Positions 44,447-53,020 of a stretch of DNA of 64,000 nt are shown here, one piece after another (within the stretch, counting starts at the first letter, position 1; every line of letters starts with the position of its first letter). Source of the stretch: Gordonia desulfuricans NBRC 100010 (lineage in GTDB: Bacteria; Actinomycetota; Actinomycetes; Mycobacteriales; Mycobacteriaceae); the NCBI RefSeq assembly GCF_001485495.1, contig NZ_BCNF01000026.1, forward strand, positions 1 through 64,000, written 5' to 3'. The notes beneath the pieces were generated by a model. It was not told the origin of the DNA, searched no databases, and was given only the letters and a program-made list of their open reading frames with translations. The position numbers were made by a program, and so were the translations under genes.

Positions 44447-46039
44447 TCAGGGCCGCATCACGGCACTGACGTTGTCGTTCTTTGCGCTCAACGGGTTGCC
44501 GCGATCCTCGCCGGCCGCATTCGCGAGCATGTGCTCGAGGACCGCCTTGCCCATCGAGGTCTCCTTGGGGAGCTCGATGGGATAGTTGCCGTCGAAGCAG
44601 GCCGCGCACAGATTCGAGGCCGGCTGATCGGTGGCCCCGATCATCTCCTCGATGCTGATGTAGCCGAGCGAATCGGCACCGATCGCCTGCCGCACCCCCT
44701 CGACCATGTGCTCCTCGGAGTCCATGCCGTTGGCGATGAGTTCGGCCGGCGACGCGAAGTCGATGCCGTAGAAACAGGGCCAGCGCACCGGGCTCGAGGC
44801 GATCCGCACGTGGATCTCGGCCGCGCCGGCCTCCCGGAGCATCCGGATCAGCGCCCGCTGGGTGTTGCCACGCACGATCGAGTCGTCGACGACGACCAGG
44901 CGTTTACCGCGAATCACCTCACGCAGCGGATTGAGCTTCAACCGGATACCCAGCTGGCGGATGGTCTGCGACGGCTGGATGAACGTGCGCCCGACGTAGG
45001 CGTTCTTCATCAGGCCCTGCCCGTAGGGGATGCCCGATTCCTGGGCGAACCCGACCGCGGCCGGGGTCCCCGACTCCGGCACCGGGATCACCAGGTCACC
45101 GATGGCCGGATGTTCCTTGGCGAGGCGGCGGCCGATCTCGACGCGGGTGGAGTGCACCGACCGGCCGTGGATCACGCTGTCCGGGCGGGCGAGGTAGACG
45201 TACTCGAAGACGCAGCCACGCGGGGTGGCCGGGGCGAACCGGGTGCTGCGGACGCCGTCGGCGTCGATCGCGAGGAGCTCACCGGGCTCGATGTCACGGA
45301 CGAAGGACGCGCCGACGATGTCGAGGGCGGCGGTCTCCGAGGCCACCACCCAACCGCGGTCGAGACGGCCCAGCGACAGCGGACGCACACCGTGCGGGTC
45401 GCGGGCCGCGTACAGGGTGTGCTCGTCCATGAAGGTCAGGCAGAATGCACCGCGCAGGGTCGGCAGGAGCGCCATCGCGGCCTGCTCGAGGCTGCTGTCG
45501 GCGGCGCCGTGCGCGAGCAGTGCGCCGACGATGTCGGAGTCGGAGGTGGCGGCGGTGGACTTGATGCCGAGTTCACGGGCGCGGCTGGCGAGATCGGCGG
45601 TGTTGACCAGGTTGCCGTTGTGCCCGAGCGCGACGCCGGTGCCGGCGGCGGTGGTGCGGAAGATCGGCTGGGAGTTCTCCCAGGTGGTGGAACCGGTCGT
45701 GGAGTATCGGCAGTGGCCGATCGCGACGTGCCCGGACATCGAGCCGAGGGTCTGTTCGTCGAAGACCTGACTGACCAGGCCGAGATCCTTGAAGACCAGC
45801 ACCTGCGAGCCGTCGCCGACAGCGATTCCGGCGGCTTCCTGACCGCGATGCTGCAGCGCGTAGAGGCCGTAATAGCTCAGCTTGGCGACGTCCTCACCGG
45901 GCGCCCACACTCCGAAGACACCGCACTCCTCGCGCGGCTCGTTCTCCATCTCCTCGGCCGGTTCGGGACTGTGGCCGGGTGACGTGTGGCAGGGCGGGGT
46001 GGGTACCGGGTGGTGGCCGGCTGGCGACATTTCGGTCAT
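44447..46039 (-). CDS. purF: Amidophosphoribosyltransferase
   Basis: A 530-residue committing enzyme of purine synthesis. Glutamine provides ammonia to PRPP. The Ntn-hydrolase nucleophile Cys39 in EECGVFGVW becomes N-terminal after loss of a 38-residue propeptide. The PRPP loop VVVDDSIVRGNT and Fe-S ligand cysteines near the C-terminus (NLCAACFDG) are present. The ATG at 46039 has GGAG upstream; a longer frame to 46135 is not family-like. Confidence 0.96.
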   Translation of the reverse strand: MTEMSPAGHHPVPTPPCHTSPGHSPEPAEEMENEPREECGVFGVWAPGEDVAKLSYYGLYALQHRGQEAAGIAVGDGSQVLVFKDLGLVSQVFDEQTLGSMSGHVAIGHCRYSTTGSTTWENSQPIFRTTAAGTGVALGHNGNLVNTADLASRARELGIKSTAATSDSDIVGALLAHGAADSSLEQAAMALLPTLRGAFCLTFMDEHTLYAARDPHGVRPLSLGRLDRGWVVASETAALDIVGASFVRDIEPGELLAIDADGVRSTRFAPATPRGCVFEYVYLARPDSVIHGRSVHSTRVEIGRRLAKEHPAIGDLVIPVPESGTPAAVGFAQESGIPYGQGLMKNAYVGRTFIQPSQTIRQLGIRLKLNPLREVIRGKRLVVVDDSIVRGNTQRALIRMLREAGAAEIHVRIASSPVRWPCFYGIDFASPAELIANGMDSEEHMVEGVRQAIGADSLGYISIEEMIGATDQPASNLCAACFDGNYPIELPKETSMGKAVLEHMLANAAGEDRGNPLSAKNDNVSAVMRP

Positions 46040-46259
46040 CGACGAGCTCCCTGGGGCTGGGCGGCGGGGTCGGACATACGGCGCTACCGCGGCCCCGTGG
46101 ATCAACGGGTCGATGTGGATCCAGGGTCGATGCAACGTCGGGCTGGGAGACCTCCCCGGAGTTTACCGGCCGTCACCGACCGAAGGCGAACCGTTCAGCA
46201 TCGTGGCGCGGTCCGAAGTTCCCCGGCCAGCGCCCGTGCGGGGCGCGGCGTGATGTGTC

Positions 46260-46667
46260 TCACCGCAGATCGAGCGGCACCAGCGGCATCCAGTGGGCCA
46301 CCTCACCGGCCCGGCTGCCCGATGCGCTCACGGTGCCGTCCTCGACGAGATCGTCGAATCCGACGGCACCGACGACGAGCAACAGCCATGACCGCGGGTC
46401 GGTCTCGACGACGTTGGGCGGGGTACCGCGGGTGTGCCGCGGCCCCTCGATGCACTGCACGGCCACGAACGGCGGCACCCGCACCTCCACGGAGTTGCCG
46501 GGGGCGACGTCCTCGAGGGTGCGGGCGGTCAGGCGCACGGCGGCGGCGAGCTCGGCTCGGGCCGGGGCGGGCAGGGACTGATCCCGCAGCCACGGCCCCA
46601 CGGCGACGACGGCGGCGCGGGCGGCGGCGGGATCGATGGGTTTACGCGCGGGCACGCCAGTGATCAT
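46260..46667 (-). CDS. Sterol-carrier-family protein
   Basis: A 135-residue protein resembling the actinobacterial SCP2-like family found next to purF (Rv0807). It has an alpha-helical N-terminal half, then a beta-rich core VEVRVPPFVAVQCIEG and SWLLLVVGAVGFDDLV. Ligand unknown. The 220-bp gap before purF shows no gene. Confidence 0.75.
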   Translation of the reverse strand: MITGVPARKPIDPAAARAAVVAVGPWLRDQSLPAPARAELAAAVRLTARTLEDVAPGNSVEVRVPPFVAVQCIEGPRHTRGTPPNVVETDPRSWLLLVVGAVGFDDLVEDGTVSASGSRAGEVAHWMPLVPLDLR

Positions 46668-46725
46668 GCCCCGGCATGCGGGACATGATCACCGGCGCCT
46701 TCCCCCACACCGGGCCCCCACCCGG

Positions 46726-47247
46726 TCAGGCCAGGGTGATCTCCACCGGAACCCGGTTGCCGATGGTGTGTCCCACCGGGGAGCTCGCCTGGACCTTGGC
46801 ATGCAGGGCCTCGAGCTGCTCGCGCGGCGCGTCGGAGTCGATGGTCACCGTCGCCGTGACCGAGTCGAAGCCCGCGTGACCCTCCCCGAGCCCGAGGAAC
46901 ACCGTGAGGTCGACGTCGCCCTTCACGTCCACCCGCAGATCCTTCAGTTCGATCCCGGCGACCGTCGCATTGGCGGCATAGCCCACCGCGAGGCAGTTGC
47001 CGAGCGCGCCCAGCAACTGCTCGACCGGATTCGGTGCGGTGTCGGCGCCGCCCAGTCCGGCGGGCTCGTCGGAGGCGATCGGGTCGAATCCACGCACCCT
47101 GGCCTGCGAGGCGAACGCACGATTCCACTGGACCCGGGCCGCCCAGGTGGTCCGGGCCTTGGCGGGATCGGCCTGGATCGATTCGACGAGCCGGCCCACG
47201 GCCGCGATGTCGACGTCGTTGAGCGCGGTCAGTGATTCTGTGGTCAT
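46726..47247 (-). CDS. OsmC/Ohr-family protein lacking the second redox cysteine
   Basis: A 173-residue OsmC-fold protein (AARVQWNRAF and NPVEQLLGALGNCLAVGYA). The first redox cysteine is present in GNCLAV. Where peroxidase members have the second cysteine, the sequence reads ASSPVGHTI with serine. Peroxidase activity by the two-Cys mechanism is therefore doubtful, and it may act as a thiol-dependent hydrolase or binding protein. Monocistronic. Confidence 0.85.
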   Translation of the reverse strand: MTTESLTALNDVDIAAVGRLVESIQADPAKARTTWAARVQWNRAFASQARVRGFDPIASDEPAGLGGADTAPNPVEQLLGALGNCLAVGYAANATVAGIELKDLRVDVKGDVDLTVFLGLGEGHAGFDSVTATVTIDSDAPREQLEALHAKVQASSPVGHTIGNRVPVEITLA

Positions 47248-47409
47248 GCGCCGGACACTAGGTGCCGTCGGGGCGGAGATGACCTGTCTGCCTCACGTCG
47301 GGTTCAAGTGTGGACACACCTGCCAAGACGTGGTCAAGATCCGGCCACGACGCGGATTATCCGTCCGGCGCACGGATTCGAGCCAGGTTGTGGACCGTTC
47401 TGGGCGACT

Positions 47410-48927
47410 ATGGACCGCATGGGCACCGACGTCAGCCGCCAACAGTTCACCGGCGCCGACCGCGTGCGGTTCCGCCGACAGGTCGGACGCGGCACCGAGG
47501 CCATCGCCCGCATGCTCGCCGACGGCCTGTTCACCGATCAGGGCCGGCCACCGCAACCGCTCCTCGGGATGGAGGTGGAGCTCAACCTCGTCGACGACGA
47601 CATGGAACCGGCGATGGCCAACGCCGAGGTGCTCGACGCCATCGCCGACCCCGACTACCAGACCGAACTCGGCCAGTTCAACATCGAGATCAACGTCGCG
47701 CCACGCCCGTTCACCACCGATGACACGATGTCGCTCGAGCAGTCGCTGCGGACCTCGCTCAACCGCGCCGAGGGCCACGCCGCGCAGGTGAACAGTCACC
47801 TGGTGATGGTGGGCATGCTCCCGACGCTGCGCACCGAACATTTCGCGCACCACTGGATCTCGGCCAACCCGCGCTACGACCTGCTCAACCAGCAGATCTT
47901 CGCGGCCCGCGGCGAGGACATCGAGATCGACATCACCGGCGTGCCGCTGGGCGATCACCACGACGTCGAGCGGCTGCACACCGAGACCGACTCGATCCTG
48001 CCGGAGGCGGCGTGCACGTCGCTGCAGCTGCATCTGCGAGTGGCGCCCGAGGACTTCGCCGCACACTGGAACGCCGCACAGGCGATCGCCGGAGTCCAGG
48101 TGGCCCTGGCCGCGAACGCGCCGTTCCTCGCCGGGAACGCACTGTGGCACGAGAGCCGGATCCCGGTCTTCGAGCAGGCCACCGACACCCGGCCGCTGGA
48201 ACTGAAGAACCAGGGTGTGCGGCCGCGGGTCTGGTTCGGCGAGCGGTGGATCACCACGATCTTCGACCTCTTCGAGGAGAACACCCGCTACTTCCCGGCG
48301 TTGCTTCCGGTGTCGACCGACGTCGATCCGCTCGCCCGGCTCGACGCCGGAGAGATCCCCGCCCTCGACGAACTGCGCCTGCACAACGGCACCGTCTACC
48401 GCTGGAACCGCCCGGTCTACGACGTCGTCGACGGCCATGCGCACCTGCGGGTGGAGAACCGGGTGCTGCCGGCGGGGCCGACCGTCGTCGACACCATGGC
48501 CAACGCCGCCTTCTATTACGGCCTGGTCCGTGGGCTGGTCGAGGCCGACCGCCCACTGTGGTCGCAGATGTCGTTCGACGCCGCGGCGGAGAACCTGCAC
48601 GCCGGTGCACGACGCGGCCTGGACGCCCAGCTGTACTGGCCGTCGATCGGCTGGGTCCGCCCCGACGAGCTGACGTTGCGCCGGCTGTTGCCGATCGCCG
48701 ATCACGGGTTGCAGTCGTTCGGGGTGTCCGACAAGGCCCGCAACCGGTACCTGTCGGTGATCGAGGGCCGGTGCCTGAACCGGCAGACCGGGGCGGCGTG
48801 GCAGCGCCGAGCCGTCGCCGAGCGTGAACAGGCCGGTGACCACCGATCGGATGCACTACGTGGGATGCTGCGCGACTATGTCGGCCTGATGCACGAGGGC
48901 GAACCCGTGCATTCGTGGGGAATCTGA
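47410..48927 (+). CDS. Glutamate-cysteine ligase family 2 protein
   Basis: A 505-residue ATP-dependent carboxylate-amine ligase (GCS2 family). The glutamate-binding block GMEVELNLVDD and FNIEINVAPRPF, plus the HLRVENRVLPAGPTV loop, are typical. Actinobacteria use mycothiol, so the product is likely a gamma-glutamyl compound other than glutathione; EgtA of ergothioneine synthesis is a distant relative. The ATG at 47410 is taken, with another three codons later. Upstream frame to 47308 has no support. Confidence 0.87.
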   Translation: MDRMGTDVSRQQFTGADRVRFRRQVGRGTEAIARMLADGLFTDQGRPPQPLLGMEVELNLVDDDMEPAMANAEVLDAIADPDYQTELGQFNIEINVAPRPFTTDDTMSLEQSLRTSLNRAEGHAAQVNSHLVMVGMLPTLRTEHFAHHWISANPRYDLLNQQIFAARGEDIEIDITGVPLGDHHDVERLHTETDSILPEAACTSLQLHLRVAPEDFAAHWNAAQAIAGVQVALAANAPFLAGNALWHESRIPVFEQATDTRPLELKNQGVRPRVWFGERWITTIFDLFEENTRYFPALLPVSTDVDPLARLDAGEIPALDELRLHNGTVYRWNRPVYDVVDGHAHLRVENRVLPAGPTVVDTMANAAFYYGLVRGLVEADRPLWSQMSFDAAAENLHAGARRGLDAQLYWPSIGWVRPDELTLRRLLPIADHGLQSFGVSDKARNRYLSVIEGRCLNRQTGAAWQRRAVAEREQAGDHRSDALRGMLRDYVGLMHEGEPVHSWGI

Positions 48928-48933
48928 TCCGGG

Positions 48934-49175
48934 CCGCCGATCTGGTGTTCCTGTCGGCGATGCAGATCCACCCGACCGACTCCACCCGCGGATACGACGC
49001 CGTCGCCGCACATTTCCCCACTCGGACATCTCGCCCGAGTACCTGATCATCCGATCCGACCACGACCTGCGTGACACCACCGATCCGGCCGCCTGGAGCT
49101 CGCCGCAATACCCACAGCCGTTGCGGTGCAATCGATCACACGTCCGGACCGTCCTGGTCCCGGCCGCGATGGCCG
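48934..49175 (+). pseudogene. Decayed MmpL/RND transporter fragment
   Basis: Successive reading frames give MmpL-like pieces: VFLSAMQIHPTDSTRGYDAV then, after a one-base shift near 49020, SDISPEYLIIRSDHDLRDT, and, after another shift, VAVQSITRPD. The blocks SPEYLxIxSDHDLR and VxSITRP occur in that order in actinobacterial MMPL transporters. No open frame joins them and the rest of the gene is absent. Confidence 0.6.
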
Positions 49176-49188
49176 TCATCGGACACCG

Positions 49189-49563
49189 TCACCGGACGGC
49201 CATGAGGAGTTCCGACATCCACACCGATTCGGCGCGCCAGCACGCAAAGGCCAGCAGTGCCAACACAAGTGCCCGCACCACCGCGGCACCGCGCGGCCGG
49301 AGTCCGCCCGCGGCGGGTATCCCCAGAGCGGCCAGTCCCGCGGCGGTCGCGGCATAGCCGGCGAACACCCCGGGGCGCGCCAGACCGCCGTGTCCGGTCA
49401 GCCACGTCACGAACCCGCCTGCGATCCAGGCCAGGACCGCGACGACGATCACCAGGGTCACCCGCTCCGGCCACCGCCCCCATCGCGGCACCACACCGGC
49501 CAGCGACCAGCATGCGGCGAGTCCGCACATGGCGGTGATGATCAGCGCAACCGACGGATTCAT
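49189..49563 (-). CDS. Small four-helix membrane protein linked to a PepSY gene
   Basis: A 124-residue hydrophobic protein with four predicted helices and short loops. The ATG at 49563 lies 10 bp after the PepSY-TM gene, so it is the second gene of an iron-box operon. Small membrane partners of this kind accompany PepSY iron-uptake proteins elsewhere, but the family was not identified. Confidence 0.65.
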   Translation of the reverse strand: MNPSVALIITAMCGLAACWSLAGVVPRWGRWPERVTLVIVVAVLAWIAGGFVTWLTGHGGLARPGVFAGYAATAAGLAALGIPAAGGLRPRGAAVVRALVLALLAFACWRAESVWMSELLMAVR

Positions 49564-49573
49564 CCGCGGGGCT

Positions 49574-50878
49574 TCACGCGGGGGCCACCGATGCCGACTG
49601 CGCCCGATCCCGGGCCACCCGACGCCGACGTCGCGCCGTACGCATCCTGATCTGCCAGGTGCTCAGCCCGGTGATCAGCAGTGCCAGCGGCGCCAACCCG
49701 AAGACGAACCACAGGGCACGCCACCATCCGTTCACCGAGACCCCATAGTGCAGTGTGGGTTTCGCCCATTCGTCGATGATCGTGTTGGACACCGTCGGAG
49801 GCGCACCGGCGAACTCCTTGATCAGGGTGAGATCGTGCGCGTCGATGCCGATCTCGCGGTTCGCGTGGTAGGTGGCATTGGCCGACCACAGATCGGGCCC
49901 GCCCACGACGAGATCCACCGAGTAGTAGTCACCGTCGGTGGGCAGGCCCACCCAGGTCGCCTGCGATCCGGGGTAGTAGGCCTGCGCCGCGGCGATCGCC
50001 TCGTCCAGCGAGATCTCCGGCCCCTCGGCACCGGATGAGGGCATGTCGTAGACGTCGTCGGCGGGGGCCACCCCGCCGGTCGCGGCATACCAGACCTTCC
50101 CGACGCCGGGGATCTCGAAGTTCATCCCGGTCAGGCCCCAGATGAGCAGCGGGATCGCCGCGACGATCCCGATCACGTTGTGCAGGTCGGTGTCCCGCGC
50201 GAACCGACCCTTGCCGATACGGACCCGGAAACCGTTGCGCCACTTGCGTAGCCCCGGGAACCAGATGACCACCCCGGAGATCGCCAGGATCACCAGCAGC
50301 AGTCCGGTCAGCCCGAGGATCACCGCACCCCAGGTCATGTCGGCGGTGAACCATCCCCAGGTGGCCGGCGGTGCCGGCTGCGCCAGCCAGTCGATGTAAC
50401 CCGGGTAGCCCTCACAGGTGAGACCGCAGTCGTGCAGGTTCACCAGGAAGCCGAGCACCGCACCGTCGATGTCGCCGTGCCCGTTGACCTTTCCGGTCCC
50501 GGAGTCCACCGTCCAGGTGCCCGCCCCCTCGTCGGCGGAGTCGACGAAGTAGACGCCGTCCTTGTAGGACAGGTACATCGGGTCGAAGTCCGGATCGGCC
50601 GCGCGGACCGCCGCGACCGCGGCCGAGAACGACACCGGATGATCGGACGGGGTCGAGGCGAACAGCTGACTGTGGCTCGCACGTGCGAGTTCGGGCTCGT
50701 AGACGAGGACGGCCCCACTGGTGCAGATCACCACCAGCACGAGACCCAGCACGATCGACATCCATCGATGCGTGACGACGAGAGCACGCCGGACCGGCTT
50801 GCGGGCGGCTCGGCTGCGCCGCTCCGGGCGCGGACGAACCGCCGAATCTTTCGCCGGGACAACCTCTTCGGTGACCAT
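49574..50878 (-). CDS. PepSY-associated membrane protein, candidate ferric-siderophore reductase
   Basis: A 434-residue protein with four helices. The first (LVVTHRWMSIVLGLVLVVIC) carries the histidine of the PepSY_TM family, the LVNLHDCGL and TDLHNVIGI blocks hold further candidate heme histidines, and a PepSY domain lies in the extracellular loop. Relatives include inner-membrane siderophore reductases. The ATG at 50878 is immediately next to an IdeR box and has no ribosome site, suggesting a leaderless mRNA; an in-frame ATG at 50896 lies inside the box and is unlikely. Operon with the small membrane gene. Confidence 0.82.
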   Translation of the reverse strand: MVTEEVVPAKDSAVRPRPERRSRAARKPVRRALVVTHRWMSIVLGLVLVVICTSGAVLVYEPELARASHSQLFASTPSDHPVSFSAAVAAVRAADPDFDPMYLSYKDGVYFVDSADEGAGTWTVDSGTGKVNGHGDIDGAVLGFLVNLHDCGLTCEGYPGYIDWLAQPAPPATWGWFTADMTWGAVILGLTGLLLVILAISGVVIWFPGLRKWRNGFRVRIGKGRFARDTDLHNVIGIVAAIPLLIWGLTGMNFEIPGVGKVWYAATGGVAPADDVYDMPSSGAEGPEISLDEAIAAAQAYYPGSQATWVGLPTDGDYYSVDLVVGGPDLWSANATYHANREIGIDAHDLTLIKEFAGAPPTVSNTIIDEWAKPTLHYGVSVNGWWRALWFVFGLAPLALLITGLSTWQIRMRTARRRRRVARDRAQSASVAPA

Positions 50879-50879
50879 G

Positions 50880-50898
50880 GTAGGCGAGGCTAACATAA
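50880..50898. promoter_or_regulatory. IdeR/DtxR iron box of the PepSY operon
   Basis: GTAGGCGAGGCTAACATAA matches 15 of 19 IdeR consensus positions, the best of the boxes in this window. It touches the start codon and overlaps the -10 element. Confidence 0.75.
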
Positions 50899-50999
50899 CC
50901 GGCCCGGCCACCGGCACCAGATGGGATGATGTCCGATTGGGCCGATTCCATTGCCGGAACGGATATTTCAGGCCAAACGACCAGATGGATCGGCGAGGG

Positions 51000-52091
51000 C
51001 TACTCCGCGGCGGCCGACCCTGCGACCAGCCCCCGGCCGGTCACCAACGGCAGATCGAGGGCCGTGACCAGTCCGGGTGGTGCCGCCACCACCGCGGGAA
51101 CCGAGTTCACCAGCCGCATGGCGGTGACGATCATGCCCGAGACATTGTGGTCGCCGTGCTCACCGTGGTGACCGAACTCCACCTGCATCTGCGGTTCCCC
51201 GCTGATCTGGATGCGATAGCAGCCGTCCCCCTCGGCCGGGCGTGGCCACGCCGGACACTGGTCGGGGTGGGTCCGGGTGTAGTGCTCGAGCACCACGCGA
51301 TCGACGCCGTCGACCTGGCCGACGACCTCGAACCGCAAGGCGGCCATCGTCCCCGCAGCGATCTCCACCGACACCGTCGAGTAGTCGCGGTCGGCGGCGA
51401 CCCGCTCGACCCGTTCGACCAGCGGCTCGTCGAGCGTGATCGAGAGCCCGGCGGCGATCTGGCGGACCACACTCCCCCACGCCAGCGACAGCACGCCCGG
51501 GGTGAGCAGCATCGGCACCGAGTCCATCGGTCCGCCGAAGCCGAACAGGTCGGCCATCACGACCGGCTGATAGTAGGTGGAGTAGTCGGCGATCTCCTGG
51601 CACCGCACCTCGTCGATGCGCCGGGACAGACTGGTCTTGGCCAGCGGCAGGACGTCGTTGGCGAATCCCGGGTCGATGCCGTTGACGTGCAGGCTCGCCC
51701 CACCCTGCTTCGCGGCGGCGACGATGTCGTCGACCATCCCGCCCGGCAGCACCCCGTGCGGGAACTGCAGCACCACCGGACCGGAGGAGACGACGTCGAT
51801 CCCGGCGCGGACGAAGGCGGTGAGGTCGGCGATCGCCTCCACCACGCGGTCGTCGGTCATCGCGGTGTGCACGATCGCATCCGGGCGCAGGGCGAGCAGG
51901 GCGTCGCGGTCGTCGGTCGCAAGCACCCCGAGGTCGCGGCCGAGCCCGGCGAGTTCACCGGCATCGCGTCCCACCTTGGCCGGGTCGGAAACCCACACCC
52001 CGACGAGTTCGAGGTCCGGATGGGCATCGATCCCGGCGATCGCATGCCGTCCGACGGTTCCGGTGGACCACTCCACCACGCGCAAGGTCAT
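51000..52091 (-). CDS. NAD(P)-dependent dehydrogenase, DapB/diaminopentanoate-dehydrogenase-like
   Basis: A 363-residue protein with a Rossmann N-terminus (VVEWSTGTVGRHAIAGID) and a DapB-like C-terminal domain. Gordonia, Rhodococcus and mycobacteria have many such paralogues, often annotated as dihydrodipicolinate reductase. Substrate unknown; the gene is alone. Confidence 0.8.
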   Translation of the reverse strand: MTLRVVEWSTGTVGRHAIAGIDAHPDLELVGVWVSDPAKVGRDAGELAGLGRDLGVLATDDRDALLALRPDAIVHTAMTDDRVVEAIADLTAFVRAGIDVVSSGPVVLQFPHGVLPGGMVDDIVAAAKQGGASLHVNGIDPGFANDVLPLAKTSLSRRIDEVRCQEIADYSTYYQPVVMADLFGFGGPMDSVPMLLTPGVLSLAWGSVVRQIAAGLSITLDEPLVERVERVAADRDYSTVSVEIAAGTMAALRFEVVGQVDGVDRVVLEHYTRTHPDQCPAWPRPAEGDGCYRIQISGEPQMQVEFGHHGEHGDHNVSGMIVTAMRLVNSVPAVVAAPPGLVTALDLPLVTGRGLVAGSAAAE

Positions 52092-52153
52092 GCCCTCAAA
52101 CTAGAACACGTTACAGTTCGTCGTGGGGGTTTCGGCGGTAGTGTTCTGACCCA

Positions 52154-53011
52154 ATGACCCGACCGGCACCGGTGGCGATCGACGTGGACGGCCACCGCAC
52201 TCTCCTGAAATGGCATCGGGGACGACGCACCGCCACCGATGCCCCGTTCACCCCGACCCGCATCGCCGACGGCCTGCGTGCCGGCGCGAGTGTGGAGATC
52301 GACCTCCGCGTGCACGCCCCCGATCCCGGTGGGCGCGGTCACGGTTTCGTGGTGTTGCACGACGACCTGCTCGACCATGCGACCACCGGGACCGGCCCGG
52401 TCGCGCTCGCCACGTCGTCGCAGCTACGCCGACTGCACCTGCGGGACAACGATTCCCGGCCGACCACCGAACCGGTCCTGCTGCTCGCCGACCTGGCCGC
52501 ACTGCTCGCCGACATCGCGCTCGGTGACGGTGCGATGCTGCAGCTGGATTTCAAGGACGATGCGTCGGTGCTCGACGCCGGCACGGTCGCGAACTTCGCG
52601 GACGCGGTCTCCCCCGTCGCCGACGCCGCGATCCTGTCGTGCGGCGACGCCGCAGCGGTCCGCATCCTCACCGATGCCGTTCCCGCGCTGCACGTCGGCT
52701 ACGACCCGTGCCACCACGGCGCGATCGACCGGGTGTTGCGGTGGCGCACCTACCGTCGGTTCGTCGACGACGCGATCGCGAAATCGCCTCGCGCCGAGAT
52801 GATCTACCTCGACAAACGCCTGGTGCTGACCGCCGCCGACCGCGGCGTCGACCTGATCGGCGCCTTCCATAGGCGGGAGCGGGCGGTGGACGTGTACACC
52901 GTCGCCGACGTCGATGCGGGGTCGGTGGCGATCATCCGGCGGCTCGGCGCACTCGGCGCCGACCAGATCACCACCGACGACCCGCAGCGCGTCGTCGAAC
53001 TGTTGGGGTAG
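52154..53011 (+). CDS. Glycerophosphodiester phosphodiesterase-family protein
   Basis: A 285-residue TIM-barrel protein. The GDPD catalytic HR pair is in KWHRGRR, the metal acids in VEIDLRV, the general-acid His in VVLHDDLLDH and QLDFKDD beyond. It would hydrolyse glycerophosphodiesters to glycerol 3-phosphate and alcohol. It converges on purL with 9 bp between stops. Divergence from standard motif spacing makes activity uncertain. Confidence 0.78.
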   Translation: MTRPAPVAIDVDGHRTLLKWHRGRRTATDAPFTPTRIADGLRAGASVEIDLRVHAPDPGGRGHGFVVLHDDLLDHATTGTGPVALATSSQLRRLHLRDNDSRPTTEPVLLLADLAALLADIALGDGAMLQLDFKDDASVLDAGTVANFADAVSPVADAAILSCGDAAAVRILTDAVPALHVGYDPCHHGAIDRVLRWRTYRRFVDDAIAKSPRAEMIYLDKRLVLTAADRGVDLIGAFHRRERAVDVYTVADVDAGSVAIIRRLGALGADQITTDDPQRVVELLG

Positions 53012-53020
53012 GAGCGGCGG

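Noticed and set aside
43226-45982. 918-codon rightward frame over purM and purF
   Set aside because: Antisense to two well-recognised purine genes, with typical shadow composition.
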